From Oegoconia quadripuncta (taxonomy: Eukaryota > Arthropoda > Insecta > Lepidoptera > Autostichidae), in NCBI GenBank assembly GCA_949316235.1, contig OX438750.1, forward strand, positions 16,556,865 through 16,620,864: a DNA stretch of 64,000 bases, read 5' to 3'. Positions 56,247 through 64,000 of the stretch are shown piece by piece. Each line of letters begins with the position of its first letter. The stretch's first letter is position 1. The notes under the pieces are model-generated. The model was not told where the DNA came from. It searched no databases and was given only the letters and a program-made list of their open reading frames with translations. Both the position numbers and the translations under genes were made by a program.

Positions 56247-56978
56247 ATGGATACAAACACCAATGAACCAACCACACCTGATAAGGACACTGAAGATCTC
56301 TCCAATAAACCACAAGGGATTGTTGATGATGAGGTATCAGCTAGAATGACTGCTTCATACAGCGAAATATCATTTCACTCAGATCAAGGGCCAAATGAGG
56401 AGCAAGCGAAGACACCTGGGCCTTCAAGGCCCTATGATTTACCTTCAGAAAATAGAAAACAAGACAAGTTCCCCCTAGACTTAGATGGGCATGTCCGATA
56501 TGAAGGGGACATGACTCATTATGTTGCAGATGACTTGGAATTCAAGATAAAGCTATCTAGCCCGATCACAAAGCGTGGTGAAACTCCTGTATTCGGTAGC
56601 TCTAGTGCCTCACGCTCCAGCACACCTTCAGGAAAACTTTATAGGCAAATATTAGCACCTCAAATAGGCCAAATAGATATTACAGTATTGAATGATCTCG
56701 AATATGAAGCGCAAAGAATTGCACAGTCTGTTGACAATTTAATTGAGAACTTATCTAGTATATTACATTCCAATTCATCCTTGACTGCTGAGAACATGGA
56801 GGTTTACAAGGATGCAGTGGGGAAAACTTGTGACGCTATGGACAATAATATAAAGAGCATGTATACAATATTGGCAAAAGGTGAGGAAGTGTCCCAAGCA
56901 ATGATCCCAGTGCAAGCTCAAGCAGCAAGGATTGCTGAAATAAAAAGACTTCTGCAACTTTTTGAAAATAATTTTTAG
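56247..56978 (+). CDS. BORCS6: BLOC-1-related complex subunit 6 (BORCS6, lyspersin)
   Basis: 243 residues. The C-terminal half ('APQIGQIDITVLNDLEYEAQ', 'AQSVDNLIENLSSILHSNSS', then 'YKDAVGKTCDAMDNNIKSMY' and 'EVSQAMIPVQAQAARIAEIK') is the helical domain that defines BORCS6. The N-terminal half is acidic and low in structure. I start at the ATG giving 'MDTNTNEPTTPDKD' because an apparent 3' splice site (ending 56196) interrupts the longer frame; the frame could open 27 codons earlier. By family knowledge it is a subunit of BORC, which couples lysosomes to Arl8 and kinesin on the cytosolic face of the lysosome. A TAG stop is followed by an AATAAA at 57251. No intron within the coding region. 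Confidence 0.87.
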   Translation: MDTNTNEPTTPDKDTEDLSNKPQGIVDDEVSARMTASYSEISFHSDQGPNEEQAKTPGPSRPYDLPSENRKQDKFPLDLDGHVRYEGDMTHYVADDLEFKIKLSSPITKRGETPVFGSSSASRSSTPSGKLYRQILAPQIGQIDITVLNDLEYEAQRIAQSVDNLIENLSSILHSNSSLTAENMEVYKDAVGKTCDAMDNNIKSMYTILAKGEEVSQAMIPVQAQAARIAEIKRLLQLFENNF

Positions 56979-57250
56979 AGAAACTATGCATTTTATTTGT
57001 CAAGAAGGCAATCTTAGAGTGTCATCTTCCTGCCCCTATCCTTAACATTTTTTTCTTCCATTTGCCACTATCCCCCATTTCAGTACTCAGTCCGTTCATA
57101 AGATACCTATGTAGTTGAATTACATTTTTTCCTCGTATTTCCAAGGAAAAATATTTGTGTCTTGCTCTCTGTGTTCCTATTGCAAATTTTTCTATCTTAG
57201 GATTAGCTTGTAAATGTGACGATTTTATCTTGGATAAAAAAATTGTTAAT

Positions 57251-57256
57251 AATAAA
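57251..57256 (+). terminator. BORCS6 polyadenylation signal
   Basis: Canonical AATAAA 270 bp after the BORCS6 stop, the first on this strand after the coding region. A family A SINE begins about 14 bp further on, so the transcript end sits right at a retroposon boundary. Confidence 0.6.
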
Positions 57257-57269
57257 GTTACGCAATCAA

Positions 57270-57522
57270 TCCTTGGACATACACACAATGCCATCTAGTA
57301 CCACTGCAAGTATAGGCTTGTGTTGTGGATACCAGATGGTTGATTATTATACTACATAAATACATTTTTTTTGTAAATAAATACTTGTTATAAATGAAAA
57401 CATCCATTACTCGGGTACGCATGTCCGTAATCATCACACAAACATATGCCCCTAGCGGGATTCGAACCCGCAACCTTTTAGTATAGTGGTCAGAGTTGCT
57501 AACCACTACACCAAATAGGTCG
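57270..57522 (-). mobile_element. tRNA-derived SINE, family A (best copy)
   Basis: The full unit runs on plus from 'ccttggacatacacacaatgcc' through 'ggataccagatggttga', 'ctacataaatacattttttttgtaaataaatac' and 'ttacccgggta'-like sequence to 'gcgggattcgaacccgcaacc' and 'taaccactacaccaaataggtcg'. On minus this is A box, B box, body. Both pol III boxes are intact. Confidence 0.85.
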
Positions 57523-58560
57523 TGTATATATAGTTATATTGTAATAAACTTAAGTATACCTTGGTAGTTCCGGATATCAAATAAGAAAATGGGGTATGAA
57601 TACTATGTATTAATAATAAATCATACATAACGCCATATAGGTTTATTTTGCAAAAACAAAATAAATTACCTAATTCACATTTCAGCCAAACTAATATTAT
57701 AAATGTGAAGTTTTTGTGTGTCTATTACCTCTTCACGGCTGGACGGATTTGGTCGGTAGATTAAGACTTAGATTATCTATATATATATTTATATATAGGT
57801 ACGCAAAACTTTTTACTGAATCAATTTTGATAGCTAATGATAAATTATACCTGATGTCAGGAAAAACGTTGAACCCCTAAAGCACACAGTATAGTCTGAG
57901 TTGAGCGCATTAAACCTGTAGGCTGTAAGTAACCTATAAAAAAATTTAATATTGGAAACAGTGGGCTGCCAGTGTATTAACACTCCAGTACATGGAGCAA
58001 AAACAAAAATCGGTGTATGCTAGTGGATTGCATCCCGTAATTGCAAATTAAATTAGCAAGTATAATAAATGAGTAGCTTGTCAGTTTCATAGGAGTTATG
58101 ATGTGGATGCGACAGAGACCGCCGATAAAAAAATATTTACTCTGGAAATATCTGCAAAACCATCACTCGTTGTATTTTCTAGAATTTATAGGATTATATT
58201 TCACGTTTGAATTTTATTAATCAAAAACACGCTATGTAAACTTCTTTTCTTATTTACCAATATACAGATGTCGCCACAATTGGCCACAAAGGCGTGAGTA
58301 GCTTCTTGCAGGGGGAAGTGACCGCCAATCATTCTTTCATTTTGTCCCGTGCAGTAGCCACACCCATGGCCACACCCTGCTCCATAGTAAAATGTGTTGA
58401 AACCGCTTCCTCTACTGTTAGTCTGAGCTCCGTGATAACCGCGACGTAAACCATAAAAAAATAATTTTAAAGTTACGCAATAGGATCGGTGAGTTGTAAT
58501 GGCTTTAAAATTTCGTAAAATGGCAACACTGATACGAAACTGTCACATTAAAAAACCGGA
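57523..58560. other. Non-coding DNA between BORCS6 and the BEL element
   Basis: No gene seen. A string at 57690-57760 ('aatgtgaagtttttgtgtgtc...cacggctggacggatttgg') resembles a repeat common in Lepidoptera. The rest is unassigned. Confidence 0.4.
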
Positions 58561-58858
58561 CAGTTTAGTGTTGCCTATCGTGGATGAATAAAACAAAAAA
58601 AAACAGGCTTTTTGGCGGGAACTCGGCGAGTGAAGTAGCATTTTTCTTTATAATTCTTATAATTTGTGCATTCTAACTTTTGAAGCTTAATAATGGCAGA
58701 ATATTGTGCAGCAAACGTTAGTGATGGTGTACAAGTGAAGGGAAGTGTAAATTAAAGTGCGTAACGGAGCTTTCGGGTTCCCTCAAGAAGCCGCCAAAAT
58801 CTTTTGTAAAGCATTCTGCCACTTTACTGAAGAATGACTTGACCGTGACTAGACTCTG
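58560..58858. repeat. Second copy of the 55-kb local repeat, cut by the BEL LTR
   Basis: 'ggcgggaactcggcgagtgaagtagcattttt...tataattctta.aatttgt' parallels 55195-55245, and 58728-58858 parallels 55572-55712. Similarity stops exactly where the BEL LTR begins (58859), whereas the 55-kb copy continues 'tatacgccaagtatacg'. Confidence 0.8.
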
Positions 58859-59034
58859 TGTTACGAACGTACGCAGGTTCGTAGTACTAAGTACGATAAA
58901 TAAAGACCCAAGTAACTTAAATTTATATTTCTTAGATCCGATATTTTTCACAAATCAAATAAGACAGCTAGAAAATTGACGTAGATCAAAAAAACTAGAA
59001 TAAAAAAGAATTAAAAACTAAGGAGTTTACAACA
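58859..59034 (-). mobile_element. BEL/Pao 3' LTR (176 bp)
   Basis: Read on minus it starts TGTTGTAAACTCC and ends TTCGTAACA, so it has matched TGTT..AACA ends. The preceding 'GGGCCGGAGTA' on minus fits a short purine-rich primer tract. Position, immediately after the pol stop, and the breakpoint in the flanking repeat support the call. The matching 5' LTR would be beyond base 64000 and cannot be compared. Confidence 0.75.
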
Positions 59035-59114
59035 TACTCCGGCCCGTTGCAATGTCGGTTAAGTGTGTTATATTGCAACAAAACATGAAACCCAAAAACA
59101 AGAAAAAAAACCTA

Positions 59115-62100
59115 TCACAAGTCCAATCGCTGAGGAACTTTAATAGGACGACCAGTACGTGTAGTACGCGTGCCACTAGACTGATCTAAATTATGAGATT
59201 TATAAGGGCCAACCACGGTCGAAGAGCTGTCGTCGTCATAGCGGCTAGACGTAAAAGTTTGTGGAACTGGGAGCGTAGTATCCGACGACAGTTCTAATGG
59301 ATATAAACGTTGTAACGGCCTAATCCGTTCACCGCAAGCTAACTTAATTTTCGCAACCCTACCCTCGGAATCTACACCCGGGAAAACTTCAACCACTACT
59401 CCAAGGGGCCAAAAAACCCGTTTAACTCCATCTATACCTAATAACACCATATCACCTACATTCACGCCGTGAGCCGGTCGAGCACATCTATACGTCAACA
59501 TCGATAAATATTCTTTTCGAAATCGTTGTTTTATATCTTCACTCACCTGCTTAATATATCGATACCGACTGGATAACACTTTCGAGTCTACATGCTCTAT
59601 ATCGGTGGCATCGGAACAATTAGCTTGTAGAAACATAGCTGGAGTTAAAGGTTTTAAATTCTCTGTACTATCGAAAATATAAGTTAAAGGGCGACTATTG
59701 ATCGTTGCTTCTACTTCATATAAAGTTGTCACCAACTCCTTCTCGAAAAGAGCTGCTTTGCCCAAAGTCCTCTTCAGCAAATCCTTAATCGAACGCACCA
59801 TTCGTTCGTACCACCCACCCCACCATGGCGCTTGGGGTGGCAAAAAGCGCCATTTTATTTTTTCAATCGACGTCCTCTCTGCTATTTCCGACCAGTCAAT
59901 GGCATCAAGTAAGTTACATGCTCCTCTAAAATTTGTGCCATTATCACAATAAATTTCTTTTACTCTACCGCGCCTTGCAATAAATCTTCTGAGACATAAC
60001 AAAAAATCTTCTGTTGATAGAGTATCCACAAGTTCTAAGTGTAAGGCACGATACGTAGCACAAGTAAATAGTACCATCCAACGCTTCTCATTATTCTTCA
60101 GATATATTGGACCGGCTAAATCAGTCCCAATTACATCAAATGGATCCCCACATTGAACACGGCCAGCTGGAAGCGGTGCTGGTGGCACGGTACACGCTTG
60201 TGCCTTGAAACGCATGCATTTAACACATTTTGCTACTACTCTTTTAACTAGTCCTCTAACTGCGATTATCCACCAGTTTTCGCGCAACACGCAAATTAAA
60301 GTCTGAGTACCAGCATGTAGACGGGCGTGTTCTTGTTCTACTAATCGCTGAACGATAGTGTTATATTTCGGTAGTAAAACCGGAGCAATGAAATTTATAG
60401 AATTCTCGCTTAATGTAAGCCTAGTCTTAACACGAATTAAGCCAATATTGTCATAAAATAGCTCCAATTTCGTGCTCTTCCTTAATGCATCCAGGTCTTT
60501 AAAATTTTCTTTCTGAATAACCAAACATAACACTCGTTCAGCTTGTATGTATTCATCACCCACTAAAACATCACTCCTTCTTTGCTTATTTCTCTGACAG
60601 TTATTAATAAACCTTAAGCACCAGCCAACTGTACGTACTATCTTGGAATATTTACTAAAGTAAATCAGCTTGTCCGAAAATACATGCGTCTGAATAGTCA
60701 AACAGCTTTTCTTAATTTCTTTATTGACTTCAACCTCGTCAGGGGTTATTTTAGAGCAAGGCCATGCATCTGGTGGTTGTCGTAGCCATGCAGGACCTTC
60801 CCACCATCTACTATTCAACAACTGCAGAGCATTAACTCCTCTTGAAGGAAGGTCTGCTGGATTCATGTCTCCTGGCACGTGGTGCCAATCAGATCCTTTA
60901 GAGCGGGAGAGTATCTCCTTAACCCTGTTAAAAACAAACACGTTCGGACCATTAATTCGATTGATCCATGCGATAACTATGCTGGAGTCCGACCAAAAAT
61001 ATTCCTTACAGTCTAACTGGAGAGCTGCTTTCACCTCCGATGCTAGTCTCGTAGCCATTAATGCAGCTATCAGCTCCAACCTTGGTACCGTGACTGCTTT
61101 TATAGGTGCGACTCTCGCCTTTGCTAACACGAGCTGAACTGTTACCATCCCATCGCACTCTGTTCTTAAAAACACACATCCTGCATATGATGACTGGCTC
61201 GCGTCGCTAAAAACATGAAGTGTCTTGTGGCAATCGATTCGCTCTAAAGAAGCATGACTTATACGACGAGGGATACGACAGTCCTTGATTGCTTGAATAT
61301 GTTGCAACCATTCGCCCACTACCTTTTGAATATCCTTTGGAAGCTCACTATCCCAGTCTAAATTCCGTTCCCAACATCTTTGAATCAATAATTTTGGGAC
61401 AATAGTAGTAGGACAAAGAAAACCGATCGGGTCAAAAAAACTCTGCGCCATTGACAACAGACCTCTCTTGGTTAATTTTCCCCCGTCACTATTTGACAAC
61501 GCAGCATTACACCACATCTCATCACGTTTAGGGTCCCATGTAAGACCAAGCACAGACGTGGTCTGCTCCTGATTGTCACTTATCACGGGGCCTGTCACCC
61601 AGCACCTCAATTCAAATTTGCCCTTGTTCATGACATCTTTTGCCTCTGTAATGAACCTCTCCATATCGTTGACGTTGTTCACACTTACAACGCAATTGTC
61701 AACATAAAAACAGCGCTTCAATTTCTCCACCGTTTCTCCTTCAAGCTTCTGAAGATGGTAAGATATCGTGGCTGCTAATAGAAAAGGACTAGTGGAAACA
61801 CCAAATACTACACGGCGATGACGAAAAACTTTTAATACTCTATCTGCCTCTGATAAGTCTTTCCACCATAAAAACTTTAAAAAATCACGATCATTGGGAT
61901 GAACACTTATTTGCAGAAAAGCCTTCTTTATATCTGATGTAATACCTATTGCGCCTTTTCTAAAATCGATTAACAAAGGAGGAATCAAAGAAATCAAATT
62001 AGTGCCTTTCTCTAAGCACGAGTTAAGGCTAACTCCTTCTTTTGTTAAAGCGGATGCATCGAAAACAGGCCTAAGTCTCGTAGTTAAACTACTGTCACGG

Positions 62101-62354
62101 ATCACTACGTGGTGCGGAAGATAGTGGCCTCGCTCCGAATTATCATTTATTACTTCTTCAATGATGCCACTATCCAGCCACTCATTGAAAATATCATCGT
62201 AATCCGAAAGTAATTTGAGCTTTTCTAGCTTTTTTGAAGTGGATTCCAGACGTCTATACGCTACATCGCGGTTAGTCGAAAGTATATCCACTGTCTCTTT
62301 CCACGGCAGCCTTACCTCATACCTCCCCTCATAGTTAACGTTAAGTAGTTTCAT
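59115..62354 (-). pseudogene. BEL/Pao pol segment: RT, RNase H, integrase
   Basis: 1079 residues open from an internal ATG. Reverse transcriptase: 'TSDIKKAFLQI' with Asp141, and the active box YVDN at 217-220, where the last position is Asn rather than the usual Asp. RNase H about 378-505 with Asp384, Glu427 and Asp456. Integrase: zinc site His676, His680, Cys710, Cys713, then Asp745, Asp804 and Glu850 as the DDE triad. The C-terminal 'GVNVGDMVLLG' stretch is the DUF5641-type region common in Pao elements. The frame lacks its natural N-terminal fusion to gag-protease because of upstream breaks, so I treat it as a broken part of one polyprotein. Confidence 0.88.
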
Positions 62355-62526
62355 TAAAAAATTGCTCTACCTCCTCTTCACGTCTCTTAATACTTTTAAC
62401 ACTAGCTTCATCTTTGATCCCTAACGTCTCCAAGTTCCACAAGTCATTTACGTCAAAGGAAATTTTGTTTATATTAGAATTAGGAAAGTAAGTATACATA
62501 CCAACGGTTGGTCCCTGTACTGCCCA

Positions 62527-64000
62527 TTATAATTTTGTTTCTACCGCTATCAAATTTCCACTTACGTGTACTGATCGTCCTGTGTACAAAGAACCTAAAA
62601 CATTAGAACCTATTAATAATGAAATCTCAGATGATTCATCAACACAATCAGATAAAGTTATACCTTTCGCTTTCAGCTTAGATAGTAAATCACCAGGACC
62701 AACTTTGGGCAAGTCCTCGCATATTACCTTGCTTTCCAAAGCATCTAATTGAAAATTAAATGCACCATCCAAACTCTGACAATTAAGAACAAACACTCTG
62801 TGGTTCTCCAATTTCGTTACAACACCTCCAAACAAGTTGTGGCGTAACTTTTCTTCATCGTCAGGCTCTATTTGTAAAAAATCAATTACATCCGACTTAA
62901 TGAAAGAACGTTGAGCACCAGAGTCTAATAAGGCTCTCACCGATACAGTTTTTCCATTATGTACAACATTCAGCTTAACTGTCTGCAAAAGAACTGTACT
63001 GCTTGAGACAGCTTGTTTCATAACTGCTGGCTTATCCTCTTTCTTTTCTGCCTCAACAGATTTTACAACATCTGGGCACATTATTGGATAATGACCGCGA
63101 GCACACACTATGCATCTTATCATCTTCTTGCATCTATAGTATGTATGCCCAACGATCAAGCATCGGAAACATGCCTTTTTCTCCTTCAAGCGCTGCTTTC
63201 GTTCCTCCAAAGACATTTTCATAGCGTTGTTACACTCTGAACTGGGATGCTGTTTATCACACCACACGCATAAGAATATTTTCAAATCTTTCATCTCCGG
63301 GCTACTAATTCCCTGCTTATTTGGTTTTTTTACTATCTCTGCCAGGAAACTAGCAGTCGGAGCTACTGGTTTTGCATCTATTTTCGAGAAACCAGAACGT
63401 GAGAGCTGAATTGATTCTTCGGATTCAACTTCCCATTTTATAAACTCAAGCAACTTTGTCAAATGGTTAGACTCCTTATTATCAGCGTTGCTTTTTATAT
63501 TATCAGACGAGAAACAGCGATGAGGTGACCTATTCCAGGCCCTTAGTGTATCCTCTGGAAGAGCTGATTCTACCATAGGGTACAAAAATGCCGCGTATTG
63601 ATTCTGCGTAATACCCACGGACTCCAAAGCAAGAATTTGCGTCATTAATTTATCATACAAATGACGCGTAGCCATTCTAGCACTAGATTTCGTTTGAGCG
63701 CTCACCAACAGTATCAATTCTCTTACGTAGTGTTCGATAAGCAGCTCCTTACGTGCAAATCTGGCTTCTAATTGCTCAACTACCTTCTCATAATTGTCTC
63801 CAGTTGGTGGAAAACTCCTCACCAACTCCTGTGCATTAGAACCTTCCACCATGCACTGAAGTAAATATTGAAATTTATCATCTCTATCTATACCATCATC
63901 GAGATGTATTTTTTTAAATTGTGCCCAAAACACAAGCCATTGCTTAACATCCCCATCGAACTTCGGTAAATGTAACTGCGGGAGTCTATAATGGCGGTTA
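62527..64000 (-). pseudogene. BEL/Pao gag and protease segment (runs off the window)
   Basis: From the edge inward: a DUF1759-type gag region ('PQLHLPKFDGDVKQWLVFW' just upstream of the first Met at 63933), three zinc knuckles (Cys222-Cys225-His229-Cys234; Cys255-Cys258-His263-Cys268; Cys274-Cys277-His281-Cys286, counted from that Met) and an aspartic protease with 'VRALLDSGAQRSFI' (DSGA 337-340). The frame ends in a TAA at 62527-62529 where the family normally continues. After that stop about 55 more codons stay readable before the frame is lost. Confidence 0.88.

Larger units (their letters stand above)
58859..64000 (-). mobile_element. BEL/Pao LTR retrotransposon, partial and decayed
   Basis: On the minus strand the order is gag, protease, reverse transcriptase, RNase H, integrase, LTR, as in the BEL/Pao group. 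The 5' part is outside the window. The single gag-pol frame expected for this group is broken by one in-frame stop after the protease (62527-62529) and by a loss of frame near 62340-62355, so the copy should not make an intact polyprotein. It inserted into the local repeat described at 58560. Confidence 0.9.

Noticed and set aside
60724..61137. 137-codon plus-strand frame.
   Set aside because: It is antisense to the BEL pol frame, whose motifs are unmistakable.

Overview
The window is eukaryotic, AT-rich insect DNA, most likely lepidopteran. The genes are split by GT..AG introns. The non-coding DNA is crowded with repeat types familiar from moth and butterfly genomes: tRNA-headed SINEs, jockey/CR1-like LINEs, RTE-like fragments with a 'ctgctggacaaaggcct' motif, short foldback MITEs and a BEL/Pao element. 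The species call is inference from repeat style; no sequence search was possible.

Layout. 1-8 kb: AT-rich DNA with no recognisable gene, carrying a LINE 3' end, a SINE and a MITE. 8.4-13.2 kb: an almost complete non-LTR retrotransposon (+ strand) with ORF1, ORF2 (endonuclease and reverse transcriptase) and a 28-A tail; its only obvious lesion is a one-base frameshift in an A9 run near the end of ORF2. 13.2-18.9 kb: no gene seen, one SINE. 19.2-54.6 kb (- strand): one large gene rebuilt here exon by exon, the ATAD2/Yta7-type AAA-ATPase with a bromodomain. Its 27 coding exons have matching phases throughout and sum to 3705 nt (1234 residues plus stop). Its introns hold nearly all the SINE, MITE, LINE and tandem-repeat copies listed. 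56.2-57.0 kb (+ strand): an intronless coding region for BORC subunit 6 (BORCS6, lyspersin), head-to-head with ATAD2. 58.9-64 kb (- strand): a decayed BEL/Pao LTR retrotransposon with its 3' LTR, a pol ORF and a gag/protease ORF that runs off the window.

The two host genes are not expected to act in one pathway: ATAD2 works on chromatin in the nucleus, BORCS6 on lysosome positioning in the cytosol. They share only a roughly 1.6 kb intergenic interval that is itself largely repeat-derived.

I did not find a convincing new biological system. The most informative observations concern genome architecture: an ATAD2 intron built edge to edge from repeats that also touch both of its splice sites; a foldback, Helitron-like insertion with an 'empty site' elsewhere in the window; an empty-site paralogue for the BEL insertion; competing splice donors 7 nt apart where only the weaker-looking one keeps frame; and a diverged duplicate of the end of ATAD2 just downstream of its stop.
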